From assembly GCA_020465985.1 (NCBI GenBank), contig JAANYP010003256.1:496001-560000 (forward strand): 64,000 nt of DNA. Direction: 5' to 3'. The notes below the pieces were generated by a model. That model saw only the letters and a program-made list of their open reading frames with translations, did no database searches and was not told the origin of the DNA. Position numbers and translations under genes: made by a program. This document shows, in pieces, positions 11,093 through 23,632 of the stretch. Within the stretch, counting starts at the first letter, position 1. Every line of letters begins with the position of its first letter. The DNA comes from Centrapalus pauciflorus (Eukaryota > Streptophyta > Magnoliopsida > Asterales > Asteraceae).

Positions 11093-12086
11093 TTTATCAA
11101 AACCATTCTAAACTATTAGTTTGTCATAAGTTTTCTTTGATTTAATGGTTTTTAATATCGAATATAGTTAAGTTTGATAAAAATTATTTGAGTTCAAGGT
11201 TAACAAGGAAATTAGTAAAACAAACTGTTGCTTCATGATTATGTTTTCAAGCAAAACATATGTAAAAAACAGTAACAAACTTTATTGGATATTTAAATTG
11301 GTTACAAAAAGTCAGGTAGAGTCAAAATGTTGATATGCCGGTAACCCTAACAGGCTCATGCCAGACTGCCCCAAGTCCATCACGGGAGAGGTATATAGCG
11401 GCAAGACAACACTAAAAGTTGGAGGTTGTTAAAAAGACTTGAGAATTCTTAAAACAAATTCCATTCTAGATTAGATCACCTAAAATGTTATACCCAATTA
11501 CCCATGTGCAAAAGTTTACTTAGATATTGTAACTTTAAATCAAAGTTTTTTTTTTAAATATAAAAGCTTAAAACAAATTAAAAGCAAGACTAAACATGTA
11601 TTCAAATTTAAATTTTGTTAGACCGTGTTTTACTGTTTTGAAAGATGTAGTAACGAAAAAAAAACGTAAAATTTACTGTTTTGGGATATAAGAATAACTT
11701 GAAGTAGAAAAAGTGATTTTGATTAACAAACGAAATTAAATGAAAAAGAAGAGATAGAAAGGCGATAGAAAGGAAGAGAAAATAAAAGAAAGATAGAGAA
11801 AGAACGAAAAATAAGATTTATGTTTGGGTTTTAAAACCAAAAAGAAAGTGAACGGATTGAAGAAGAATGAATCAACATTTTTATGTTCTTTAACAAAAAA
11901 TTAGAGATACTGAATGCAAAAAAGAAGTATTTATTTTCTTTCCTTTATCTTTTTTCCCAAAAGTTTTGGAAAGAAAAAACCATTTATTTTCTATTTTCTA
12001 ACCACTTTATTTCTTCTACTCTTTTTTATACAATTGAAATTGTTTCAAGAAAAGAGTGTTAGTTGTTTACGCACATAAAATATATA
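11093..12086. other. Spacer between invertase copies; no gene seen
   Basis: AT-rich, with a purine-rich patch (GAAAGAAAGATAGAGAAAG type) around 11740-11810. No conserved reading frame or clear terminal repeats. Confidence 0.5.
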
Positions 12087-13424
12087 CGAGGGTTGAATTT
12101 GGACACTCACTAAAGATTGGGGTTATTCTTGAACCTCTTCCGTTTATTGACCTATATATCTAGGTCTGTTCAGTAGAGGGTCACCTTCTTTAATTTTGAA
12201 TAAATTATATACTCTTTTAATCCTTCTTTGGTGTGTTTGTTGCTGCCCCTCAATGACCTTTTTCTAGGTTTCACCGATTTCTTCTTCATCTACCAAACTT
12301 CCAAGGTTTGATTCATCATTTTCTACTTTCCATTCCAATGATTTTGGTTATGGATTTTGCTCAATCTTTTTGTTTCTTTGCTCAAGATTCAATTTTTAGG
12401 GTTTTGACATCATCTATAGTAGTTTATTTATGATATTACTTGTGGGTTTTGATTATTAACTTGTAAAAGAACATTAAGGGTTATTAGAATGTTTAGTTTC
12501 TTGAATTGGATTTGGGTATATGTTCTTGCAGTTTGATTCATGGGGAAAATGTGAAAATGTTGATGAATTTGTAATGAAGATATGATCATAATGTTTGTGA
12601 AGTAGATTGCTTTAGTGGGTGAATTTGATTGGATTGAAATTTGTTGCTTCATATGCACATTATAGTGATTCTATATTGGATAGGTGATGTTTGACCAGAT
12701 GTCCAAACCTGAATTTAAAGATCATCTTTTTTTGACTTTCTTGGATTGTGATTTCAAAGTATGAAATGCGTTTGCTTTAGGAAAAAAGATCATTGACCTT
12801 TTGGGAAAAAAATGATTTTTATCTACATCTGATGAAATGGAGATAAGTGGGACTCTTGATTACTTGTTTATGATCAGAGGGTCATCGTTTGAGGCACGAA
12901 ATGCTAGATTCTTTTGAAGTCGGACACATTGAGTGCAAAAAGGTTGAGTTTTAGTTTGAGTACTTTAAAGTTGGCGTACGTTGCGATCGTGTTTGCTAAA
13001 GGTGTCTGAATGTGTGATTATTGTGATACCAAGTCACAATAATCAGGTTTGATTTGTTAGTCACAATCTTGATTATGATTATTTTAGGTCAAAACAGTCG
13101 AATTTCAACAAGCAAGCAAGAAGTAAATGTTAGAAACTGATTATCGCGATAAATATAGAACCATCTAACGGTCTGTCTAACCATCCTTGACTTCATCAAC
13201 AGATTATCTTTTATAGATTTTGCAAACGCACGTCCAATCACCCGTTTGGTCACAAAAGCATAATCGGGGAACTAATTTGTGTTTTTATTTTGAAAGATTG
13301 ATGATGATGATAATGCTTATGATATTATTATGGCATTGTCTTTGTTTATTAATGTGTTTAATGTTGTATACTGTAGGAGTTTAATATCTGAATTTGGAGG
13401 TTTTTCTATTACTTTTATCGAACA
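12087..13424 (+). promoter_or_regulatory. Duplicated invertase promoter, leader exon and leader intron (pseudogene side)
   Basis: Mirror image of 5016-6402. A TATA-like CCTATATATCTAGG lies at about 12151, the leader exon ends CTTCCAAG at 12305, and the leader intron runs to CTGTAG at 13376. Splice sites and most of the leader are conserved, so the dead copy could still be transcribed. Many small indels separate it from the intact side. Confidence 0.65.
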
Positions 13425-14726
13425 ATGGCTCCCTCTCCGGTAAATGGTAATGTGAAACCAAAGGAGGAAGAAGGAAGCACAAGCGCACCTTCTTTGTTCG
13501 AAATCGACGACTCTGATTTGACGAGGTTACCAGAAAATCCACGTCCCCTTAAAGTGGAGAGGAAACGACCGTTTGATGAGAGATCATTTAGTGAAATGTC
13601 GATTAACTTGTCACCACCACGCAACAACTTTTACCGAACGAGTGATCATTCATCACGTGGTTTCGATAAGCTTGATGGTGTCTATTCCCCGGGTAGATGG
13701 ACAGGAACTCCTCGAAGTGCTTGCTTTGAACCTCACCCCATCGTCGGAGAGGCTTGGGAGGCGTTGAGAAGATCAATGGTCAATTTCTGTGGTCAACCTG
13801 TTGGGACTATTGCTGCACTTGACAATTCTACTGAGGAACTTAACTATGATCAGGTTAATTCTCATTTCTTTTCATTTGCCAAGTCCTTAAGTTGTCCCCT
13901 GTATCATGATTCGTTTAGTATTTATCTTTGAATCTTGCGAAAACAGAATTATTGTATTTGTCACGAGACATATAGAATATAGATTACAATGTTGATTGTC
14001 GTTTAGAGTGTTTTTGAGGTAAATTTATAGGCTTTATTAGTCGATTATGTAGCGTAGGTTTACTTTGATTCAGGAATTACATCTTCTCGTCTTAAGTTTG
14101 TATCCATTCGCCTTTTCTCCCATTACAGGTTTTTGTAAGAGACTTTGTGTCTAGGGCGTTGGCCTTCTTGATGAATGGAGAGCCCGGAATAGTAAAAAAT
14201 TTTCTTTTGAAAACGGTATTTCTCCAATCACGCGAAAAGAAGGTAGACAATTTCAAGTTAGGAGAAGGGGTGATGCCTGTCAGTTTTAAAGTGCTCTACG
14301 ACCCCATTAGGAACTTAGAGACCATATTGGCATATTATGGCGAAAGCGCAATAGGTCGAGTGGCTCCTGTTGATTCGGGTTTCTGGTGGATTATATTACT
14401 ATGTGCCTATACAAAGTCTACCGGGGACACCACTCTAGCAGAAAAGCCTGAAATCCAAAAGGGTATTCGCCTCATCATGACTCTATGCCTTTTTGAAGGA
14501 TCTGATACATTCCCGACGTTGCTATGTGCCGACGGTTTTTGTATGATTAATCGTAGAATGGTTATTTCTTGTCCTTTTATGCATATAATTTAAAGTTGTC
14601 TGCTTTTGAGCATCTGCGATCACAAAAAGTTTTGAGGTCAATGTGACATATTACAATTTATAATTGAAAAATGTGGTCCTTCTATACACCCCTCTCCTTG
14701 GGTTTTCTATGAAGAAAACCTATCCT

Positions 14727-14965
14727 CAGGGCCGGCCCTGAGGGCGTCCAAAAGGGGCAACCGCCCAGGGCCCCTAATTCACAAGTTCTCAACGTAAATA
14801 AATTGCAGTTGATTTTTTTGGATGGAAAAAAACAATAAAATATGTTCGTACACACAAATGTGTGTGTATGTGTGTGTGCGCGTGTGTGTGTATGTTTATG
14901 TATGCATGTGTAGGGCCCTTTAATACATTTTCGTCCGGGACCCAAAAATTAATGGAATGACCTTG
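14727..14965. mobile_element. Short hAT-like element in pseudogene intron 2
   Basis: Begins CAGGGCCGGCCCTGAGGGCG and ends GACCTTG. It is flanked by the 8-bp direct repeat CCTATCCT (14719-14726 and 14966-14973), the hAT duplication length. The interior includes a TG-rich microsatellite. The right terminal inverted repeat is poorly conserved. Confidence 0.75.
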
Positions 14966-15615
14966 CCTATCCTCCTAAAAACCTCTCATGCAATTAATGG
15001 TCCTTTATAAAAACTGCCATGTTGGCATCTCATTGCCACATCAGCCCTAGGATTTAAACAAGGATCGGATTGCAGATGCTTTTATCATGTCCGTTCGTTT
15101 AGGGTGTTTATGGGTACCCAATTGAGATACAAGTTGTTCTTCATGGCTCTAAGATGTGCTTTGCTTCTCCTTAAGCGCGATTCCGGGGGTAACGACTGTA
15201 TTGATCGAATAGTCAAACGCCTTCACGCACTAAGCTTTCACATGAGAAGTTACTTTTGGCTCGATATTAAGCAATTGAATGACATATACCGCTACAAAAC
15301 AGAAGAGTACTCTCATACGGTCGCGATGGAAAGTCACGAATGGAGAATCGTCCCAGGATGTGATCCGAAACATACGAGCTGGAGTTATCATAAGGTGGAT
15401 CTTGGCCAGGTGAAAACTCTCGTATTTGTATTCGATGTTGTGTTCAGTTAATGAAAATTTCTTAAAAATTTTCATTCATACCTTTTTAAAAAACGAAAAC
15501 TTGTTTATTTCACGACAGTTATTCATTTTGCATTACTTTTTAAAATTCACTTTTTATACTTTTTTTCTTACTTTTGTATCACATACCCTGCATTCACTTT
15601 TTATGACTTTATTTT

Positions 15616-15944
15616 GGGTTTAATATGAAAAAAAAACAACACGTTTGTCACATTTTTGCGGTTTAGTCCCTCTGTGTTATTTTAAGTAATATATTTGTTT
15701 GAGATTTTTAGAATTTTTTATTTTTTCAAAAAAGTCTTTAAGTTTGTGAACTTTTCGGAGAAAAATAGTGAAAACATGTTGGTTTTTTGTGGAAAAAGAC
15801 AGGGTTGATTATGAAAAAAAAAAAAAACTTTTTCGAAAACCGGATAGAAAACAATAATTAAGACTTTCTTAATAAAAAATAACACGAAGTGCCTAAATCG
15901 CAAAAAACACGAAAACAAGTTGGTTTTATTTCATATTAAACCCC
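15616..15944. mobile_element. MITE (GGTTTAATATGAAAA subfamily) in pseudogene intron 3
   Basis: Ends GGGTTTAATATGAAAAAAAA and, inverted, GGGGTTTAATATGAAATAAA. The internal phrase GCGGTTTAGTCCCTCTGTGT recurs in the sister copy at 42470-42785. Absent from the intact gene's intron. Confidence 0.85.
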
Positions 15945-16123
15945 TGTATTTTTTATTTTTATATCACCTATCTTATATGTATTTTTTATACTCTCTCTTT
16001 TAGTTTCCTACACCTATCCCATTTTTTTTAACTGAAAAATGCATCAATTAAACAAGTTTTCTAATTTTCTTGAAAACTGTAAATAGAAAACTGAAATTAA
16101 AAAGTGACTAGTTTTCTTTAACT

Positions 16124-18080
16124 TGTAACACCCTTCCCTAACCCGGAAATGCCACGTCAATACAATACACAGGTGGCACATCTCAATAGCTCAATCATGC
16201 ACATGTCACAGGATAACTGAAATCTCTGACAATTTAAAACTTTTATTAAACATCATTAACGCACAATCCGATCATTTACATAACCCAAAAGCTGCTAACA
16301 TAATCAGTACTGAACAGATCACTACACAAAACTAGCACAAAGCTTTCCCGATAACTCTCGATCCCGGATCAACAAGAACAGCTACTAATCCTGCCACGGA
16401 TACCCTGAACATGGAAGACTCGAATACGTAAGCTCGAAAGCTCGTGAGTACTCGAGGGTTAGACTCTGCACAGTAACACATAACATGCATACACGTAGCA
16501 TATACACACAACACAAGCTCAATCTCTGTCCCTGGCAATCAGCATCATAATGCAGGTATGAACACACAGCATGAGATCCACAGCCCTGCACACAGAATCA
16601 CTGAAGGGGGACCCTTCCCCAGCTAACGACCGTGCGCACCGGTGGTTAGCCACAACCCTGTAGCACGGGCGCGAACCGGCTACATGCCCTGCCGTGTATA
16701 CACGCTCCAAGGACTGTTAGGGACAGTCAACCCGCGTGATCACACATCGCGAATCACCGTCCGTATGGAACTCATCACGGACCCATGGACAGGATCTCAT
16801 CTCATGCACATATATCACATATATCGTAATGGAATCATACATGTGCTCGCGTCCCTGTCTCATTCACATTACACAATATACGCATATACAAGACTAACTG
16901 CACAACTATGACTCGGAAAACAGTCCCGCGGTTTAAAAAGAACTCGGGTACTCACCTGATTAATCCACTATTCTCGAAATCTCTGACTCGGCTCGGCTCG
17001 CTGACTCGTTCCTGAAATCACACAGATCCCAACCGTTAACAAGATTCTCAATATAACCGGAAAGCATATCCGGACACGACACTTTAACATAACCGGACCC
17101 AATAATAATTACAACCGAAATCCCGAAGCTTAGACAAAACCCAACCCGAAAACAAATTTGACAACATCCCGAAAACCCAACACAATATAACTCAACATCT
17201 CAAACGGATCCCGACCTTAATCTCAAACAAAACCCGAAGTCCCGACGAAAACCCGATTTAGACTCAAAAGCAAACCAACGAAACTCCGGAAACCCAACCC
17301 GAACACGACTCAATAATAGCCCCGACGGAATCCAACTCAAACCCCACACAGAACCCGACCAGCAGCTGACCGCGCCGCGCCCCCTGCACACCGTGCCGCG
17401 CCCCTCGTACTCTGCGCGTCGCGCCGCGGCTCTCTGCGCGTCGCGCCGCGACCCAGCGCCTGCACTCAACCTTGCTCTTCGATTTCCATGGCGGTTCCAG
17501 GGGTACTCAGACCCCCAAATCGATTTCAGCCCTCAATTTTACCCAAGAACTTATCTATAACAACTCATATGATTTCGGAATCAAACCCTTAACATTACCC
17601 ACACATATGTCTTGAATTTTAGCAATCCAACCCATGATTTCTTACCTCTTGACCTTCAAGAACACAAAGAGAAGGAAGAACACAAGGTTTCAGCAACAAA
17701 ATCTGGATTTGGAGAAGCTTCCTGCTACTATCACATACACACACATCACACATACTGATTTCACACACACGCATACGTTTCTAATGAAGAAGGAAGGAAA
17801 AGAAGACACGTATATATGTTTATTTCTAATTTGGCCGGTCCCGAACCCAATAGATCCGAACCCGATATCACTTTTTCACAATTAATATCCTTTTAACCCA
17901 TTTAACTCCACGAACCCAAATATACACTTAATCCACTAATATTATAACCCGGAGACACGTAACTCATAAACCCGACACGTATAATCCACTATTCGGGCTA
18001 TTATTGGACCCACGCAATAATAATTATTTAAACATCCACTAAAATAATTCTACGCAATTATCTCAAAATGGGATGTTACA
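16124..18080 (-). mobile_element. Solo LTR, about 1.96 kb, in pseudogene intron 3
   Basis: On the minus strand it begins TGTAACATCCCATTTTGAGA and ends GGGAAGGGTGTTACA, the TG...CA form of LTRs. The target repeat AACT flanks it (16120-16123 and 18081-18084; a fifth base does not match). Only one LTR and no gag-pol sequence is present, so it is a solo LTR left by recombination. Features are a TATA-like ATATATACG near 17810, a GC-rich tract of GTCGCGGCGCGAC-type repeats (17360-17460) and a family match with 52889-56224. The TGTAACATCCC/GTGTTACA ends are typical of plant Ty3/gypsy chromoviruses; lineage assignment is inference. Arg/Cys-rich reading frames here are by-products of the GC-rich tract. 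Confidence 0.85.
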
Positions 18081-18458
18081 AACTGAACACAACAGCCTTT
18101 CCCACCACTTTGGTTCGAGTTTCAAACAATGTTATGACTAAATTTTGTTTCTCGTCGACGCTGTTCTCTTATGGCTTCTCAAGGCTGCGTGTATCAAGGC
18201 AGGACGACCCCAAATTGCAAAACGAGCCATTGAGTTAGCCGAAAGCCGATTTCTGAGTGACCAGTGGCCAGAATATTACGATGGAAAGATTGGACGGCTT
18301 ATCGGGAAACAAGCTCGTAAGAACCAAACATGGTCCATAGCATGTTACTTGGTGGCTAAAATGATGCTTGAGATCCATCTCATTTGGGTATGATCTCACT
18401 TGAGGAAGACAAACAGATGAAACCTCAAATGAAAAGATCTGCTTCATGGGTCAGTTGA

Positions 18459-18640
18459 CAACTTCGGTATACATATTGTTTTTCTGATTCGTTGTTCTTC
18501 ATTGCTTTTGGTTTTTCAGTTTTTCGATTTTTAATACTCGTTGTGTCATACGCACACCCATTAATTCGGGTTTCAAGAGATTTCATAATGTTTGGTTTGA
18601 ATATGAATAATGGTTTTTGTAATAGTTGGAGATTTTGTTT
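18459..18640. other. 3' flank shared by both invertase copies
   Basis: Matches 1978-2119 in inverted orientation (for example CGAAGTTGTCAAC, CATTAATTCGGGTTT, CATAATGTTTGG). It is probably the 3' UTR. Homology stops near 18615-18640, the outer breakpoint on this side. Confidence 0.75.
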
Positions 18641-18884
18641 ACATCTTATTAGAATCATTAATAGGTCATTTTACTTTGAATGACTTCTTAATGATACCAT
18701 TAAAAAGTAAACAAACAACCCCGAAAACTGTTTAGTAAAAAACTAACTCGAATTGAAGTTTTTGTTAATAGATGTGTTTTAGTAAAGTAGCTTGGAATAT
18801 ATAAAATGACATAAAACTCGTATAAATATATAAATAAATCGAATTGTAATTATAATTAGTTTAGGTTGTTAGGTAAAATCATGT

Positions 18885-19300
18885 ATTTTTTTTTTTTTTT
18901 TGTAAAGATTATGCTTTTTTTACAACAAAAGGTAAACTAGCCAAGAGCTACGACATTGCTATCACCCAAGACTAGAGAACCCATGAAATATTATTAAAAA
19001 TAAACTCTAGCAAGATGCTAGAAGGGATTACAATACATAATTAGAAGCAAGAAGACGGAGATGTATACCAAAGGGACCACAAAAGAAACTTACAACCACC
19101 TCTATATTTTACCCCATGTGAAGAGATTTGCTTGAATATCATCTTTTAACATCGATGCATTCGTACTCATACGATTAAACACTGCATTATTTCTTGCTTT
19201 CCAAACAAACCACACAAGACCACTTATAACCACCTCATGAAAATTTTTCAACGATTTAGAATTTCTTCCCTCAAGAACCATCTCGAAGAGTTAATTGACT
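18885..19300 (-). mobile_element. 5'-truncated LINE, 3' end
   Basis: On the minus strand a fragment reads as a LINE ORF2 C-terminus: LVWFVWKARNNAVFNRM, then an alpha-helical stretch ending TWGKI and a stop near 19110. A 3' UTR follows and ends in a poly(A) tail, seen as the T-run at 18886-18901. 5' truncation plus a poly(A) tail are hallmarks of target-primed insertion. Flanking duplication not found. Confidence 0.75.
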
Positions 19301-19676
19301 TAAGGGTCGTTGAGAGCTGTAGTTTTTAAAAGATATAATTTTAATATTCTATAAACTCACACCAATGTTGATGCAAAAGTTAACACAATAATACACACGA
19401 TGGATAATGTACGTATACATTACAATGAAAGTTATAATATTATTCGATTATTAAAAACTACATAAAAACGACATTATAATGTCGTTTCCAAAGAAGATGT
19501 ATATAACATAAAAAAGGACAAGCAGACGGAAATGACTCTTGATTGGAAAAGGAAGACAATTATCTGATCATTAATGTAGGTAAGTAGGTTTTCTATACAC
19601 GTAAATTAATTTACGCAATATAGGGATGTTCTAAAATAATTATATGTTAGGTATTTCGAGATAGACAATATCTAAT

Positions 19677-20053
19677 TAAGGGTTGAAATCGAGCTAAATA
19701 GTGTCAAGCTCGAAACTTGAAACTCGATTTGAGATTGAGTGCCCTAAGTTTTCATAGTTGATCTTGATAAAGGTATTACACTCGAGTTCAACTAAACTTG
19801 ACAATTTATTTAAAAAATAATTAAAATCATATAATCAGTGGCTTAAGGACTATTCCACTCGATTAATTAGCCGACTTAATTATTTATATATAAAATAAAA
19901 AAAAATCATAAATAATGAAAGCTTGATTATGCTAGACACGGGTAAAGTGATTTAATACTCAAACTTGACTCGACAAAATACTCCAGCTTGAGCTTGAGTT
20001 TAAGCTCGACTCGACAATCTATTCAAGTCAATTTCACCCATTTACACCCTAAG
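19677..20053. mobile_element. MITE with GGGTGTAAATGGGTGAAATT-type ends
   Basis: The left end TTAAGGGTTGAAATCGAGCT and the inverted right end TTAGGGTGTAAATGGGTGAA enclose a repeat rich in AGCTCGA and TCGAGCTT words. About 377 bp, non-coding. Confidence 0.7.
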
Positions 20054-20384
20054 ACCTTCTCCAATGTTATGCTTCAAAAACCCTACTCAATAGAGTTTGA
20101 TAATATAAAACATACTTCACCTATTTTGCATATTTTTTTGCCCTTTTTTTTTTAAAGAGCAATGAACATTTCCTATTTTCCTCAATATATGAATTATCAC
20201 AATTCGCTCTTCTTCATTAAATTTTTCTTTTCCATAAATGTAGTATCTCTATTCACTTTTTTCAAAACAAATTTTACTTTTTAATGCATTTTATAAATTG
20301 ATCTTTTTATACCTTTAACATACTTTAGCTATTAATATATAAAAATTAAAATGAAATAACTTGATATAATTTGGTTATCAGGGC

Positions 20385-20620
20385 CGTTTCTATCGTTTTT
20401 GGGGCCCGGGGCAAAAACTTATAAACGACGTTCTAAACATGTATGTATATATAATATTTAAAGATTAAAGGAAACAACCATGTAATATGTACGTAAATAT
20501 CACAATCAAACAACTAGCAAAACAAGTAAATTACTAGTATTAGGCTGATATCAAAAGAAAATTTTTTTTTGGGCTCTTAGGCAGTTGAGCCCTCCCAGGT
20601 CCCTAACCATTTACTTTCTT
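20385..20620. mobile_element. hAT-like remnant
   Basis: Starts CAGGGCCGTTTCTATCG, followed by GGGGCCCGGGGC, and ends in a region with GAGCCCTCCCAGGTCCC. This composition is like other hAT ends, but no target duplication is recognisable. Confidence 0.45.
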
Positions 20621-23108
20621 TTTAATATTACTTTAATTACTTTTATCTTATTATTATTTATTTGATACTTGGTTTTTTTTTTCATATTGTTACAATTTAA
20701 TTAAAGTATTATTTTTTAATATGTTTTCTTTTACTATTATTATTTATTTATTTATTTTATTTATCTTTATTTATTAATTATTACAAGAAATTAATTAAAA
20801 TAATTTTTACATAAATGGACTTGTGTATTAATAAATTGTATTATTATTAATATTACAATTAAGTTCAAATATTTATTCAATTATATATACATTTTATTTT
20901 TAAATATTTTTATTACTTTTCTTTTTTAAAACACACAATTATTAATATATATAATTTATTTATCTATTTTAATATTATATATTACTCATAGAAATACTTA
21001 CTTATCTTCAATTTATTTATTTTGTTAAGTGAATAAATTTTGATTTATTTTAGAATACATACATACATGTATGTATATGTATATATATACATATATAATA
21101 TATATAACGTTTTAATGAAATATATAATTTTTTTGAAACTAAAATTTTTATATGTATATAGACTGCATATGTCTAAAGGTAGTTAAACTTAACAAAATAT
21201 AATAATTTGACATAGTATATGTATAAATTAAATTAAATTATTAATTTTTGTTATAAATTTGTATGTAGTTTTGTTATGCATAATGGATTAATACATTGAA
21301 CATTTGTAATTTATATGAATATTAACTTTATGAAATAATAAATTAGAATGGATTACACGTTAAATAATATATTTTGTTAAGTTAAATTACATTGAACATA
21401 TAGTGTTTATAAAAATAGAAAAAATTAAAATTAAAATTAAATGTATAAATTAATACATATATGTATAAATTTGGACAAAACTATGACCAAATTTATAGGT
21501 ATTTATATAAAGTAGAGACAAAAAATAAATAAGTTATATGATAAATAGTTAAAAACTTTACCTTTAAAAAACTAAATATATAAATAGTTCAATATATGTT
21601 TAAATTTTATATGTAAGAAAATTATTAACAATATTAATAACAATACAATACATTAAATTTAGTCATATACAATTTATTTTCAATTACTACTACTTATTCC
21701 TGTAAATACTTAAACTATAATAAAATAATAATACTAGTAATACTAATGTCAAATAAATAATGAAAATAAAACATGTTAAATAATTTATTGCTTCATTTAA
21801 ATTTTAATAGTAATAATAAATAAAATATATTAAATAAATAATAAAAAGAATAATAAATCGTTAAGGAAATGAAATATAAAAGAATATTTTGATGAGTGAC
21901 CAAAATTGAAATAAAGTGAAAGGGTAAAATTGCCATTTTTCAAAAAATTTGGATAAAGGGACAAAAAACATAACAAAACGCCAACTACAAGTACTGTAAT
22001 TGTAATTTTATATTGAAAAAAACGGTAACCATAATTTTTATATAAGCACGGGGACGAAAATTGTAATTTACACTAAATTTTAATTTACGAGAAAAGGTGG
22101 GTTTTGACGCAAGGAGAAGATACATCGATAGTATTACATTGGGAGTTGACGTGTAAGTACGTGAAAGGCAGAGACGCGTCATCACATTTAGTGGGCCCCG
22201 AATTTAGAAAGTAACATTTCTTTGTTGCCATCTGTTCTTCACTTTATTTGGAACTTTCTTTATTTACAGTTTCTAATGATTTTAGTTATATGGAAAATTA
22301 ATTAAGATTTATACGTGTTAAAAGTAAAAACATAATAATTTTATATAAAATGATTATTTTATTTTTAATTTTAAAGGTAAAATGATAAAATATAATTATA
22401 ATAAGAATGTTAATAAAGATAAAATAATTATTTTATATCAAATTGTTATTTATGGTAAAATTTTATTATATACAAATCGTCTTAAACTTTAAAATTATAT
22501 TTTTTAATGAATTTAAATTTAAAGTCTATCTGGGTATTTTCAAATAAGTGAAATTTAATACATCTTCTTATAAGATTTCATTATTACGCATATATCATTG
22601 TAAACTTTTTTATTACGTCTATATCTTTTTAAATCTATTAACTCTTGTCTATGTCCAAAAAAATAATTGTTATTAAATCACAAAAAATTCAAAACATTAT
22701 TTTTTTAATCTTGTCATTATAATTCCCCAACATACCACTTCCTAAAAAAAATAAAAACTTTGCTTTTATTACTCATATATCACTATAAACTTCGTTACTA
22801 CACATATATCATTTGAAACAGTTATAATTCATATATGTTCGTATTTGATTGCATCAAAAATCAAACAAGACATGAGTTTAGTCATTTACTGCTCATCTTC
22901 ACGTGGCAGTTACAATTACAACAAAAATAATGAATGAATGAATTGAATCATATCTATTTGAATCGAACAACCGGTACAATTAGGAAGAGATCCATTGAAT
23001 CGAACGGCTTGATGTCCACTGGAGGAGAATGAAGAGACCGATTGTTTTCTTGGCTTGTGGTTTAGGAGACCATTGAGTTTTTTTGTTTAAGTTTTGAATA
23101 GATACTTT
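20621..23108. other. AT-rich repeat-derived sequence; no gene
   Basis: Very AT-rich (20620-21900), with extended similarity between 21300-22075 and both 52560-52888 and 56230-56735. The clearest block is CCAACTACAAGTACTGTAAT here versus TCAACTATAAATACTGTAAT at about 56625. This is an old dispersed repeat whose other copy was split by a solo LTR. 22200-23100 has no feature I can support. Confidence 0.5.
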
Positions 23109-23392
23109 GAACTAGGGGTGAGCTCGGTACCAGAACCGAACCGGTACCTAAAATCCCGAAACTGAAATAAGGGATGTGAAAGAACCGAATATCGAACCAA
23201 TTAATTTTATATGGTATCGGTTCGGTATAAATATGGTACCGAAACCGAAATAAGAGATTCGGAATAAATATAGTACCGAAACCGCCGAAAAACGATTTTA
23301 AGTATTTCAAAACCCGAGTACCGGACCGAATATATTAATCCGGTACCGGGGCCGGGTTCGGAAAATCAGCTCCGTTGCTCACCTGAATATTT
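23109..23392. mobile_element. MITE upstream of the ERD2-like gene
   Basis: The left end CTAGGGGTGAGCTCGGTACC and the right end GCTCACCTGA are inverted. The interior is rich in CCGAAACCGAA and GGTACCGG words that can pair internally. It ends about 240 bp before the start codon, so it may sit in the promoter. Confidence 0.65.
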
Positions 23393-23632
23393 AATAAATA
23401 GTAAAATTAAAAAGATAATAAATAATAAAGATAAAAATGAAAAATTTTGTTGGGCAGAGATATTTTGACATGAATCTCGTAAAATTTACTGGATGGTTTT
23501 TAAAATAAATTAAATAATTCAAAGTTTACCGACCAGAAAAAACCCTCAAATCTGAATCATCATCTGATACGACCAAATTTATAGAGAGAGAAAACGTTTA
23601 GATTCTAGAGAGAGAGAGAGAGAGAAGAGACG

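Larger units (their letters stand above)
13425..18458 (+). pseudogene. Alkaline/neutral invertase pseudogene (inverted duplicate of the intact gene)
   Basis: Exon equivalents are 13425-13853, 14129-14560, 15103-15409 and 18164-18458. Exons 1 and 2 are open and very close to the intact copy, keeping the VDSGFWW segment. Lesions: a 2-bp deletion after 15133 (AAGTTGTTC versus AAGCATTGTTC), which shifts the frame; a 249-bp (83-codon) deletion at about 15320 that removes the segment around GNCVTILSSLATPEQ; a 1-bp deletion at about 15393; a change of the intron 3 acceptor from AG to TG at 18162-18163; and a 1-bp deletion at about 18371 that ends the frame shortly after MMLE and loses the C-terminal RSASW site. 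Intron 3 has grown from 414 bp to about 2.75 kb by insertion of a MITE and a solo LTR. A truncated N-terminal protein from exons 1-2 is conceivable but would lack half the catalytic domain. Confidence 0.95.

Noticed and set aside
16332..17470. Several overlapping frames of 60-90 codons, some Arg/Gly-rich
   Set aside because: All lie within the solo LTR; the Arg-rich one is the GC-rich CGCGCCGCG tract. No domain is recognisable.
18425..18683. Conserved peptide on opposite strands at both invertase 3' ends
   Set aside because: The similarity (to 1950-2153) reflects the duplicated 3' UTR read antisense; one copy crosses an A-run and a MITE end.
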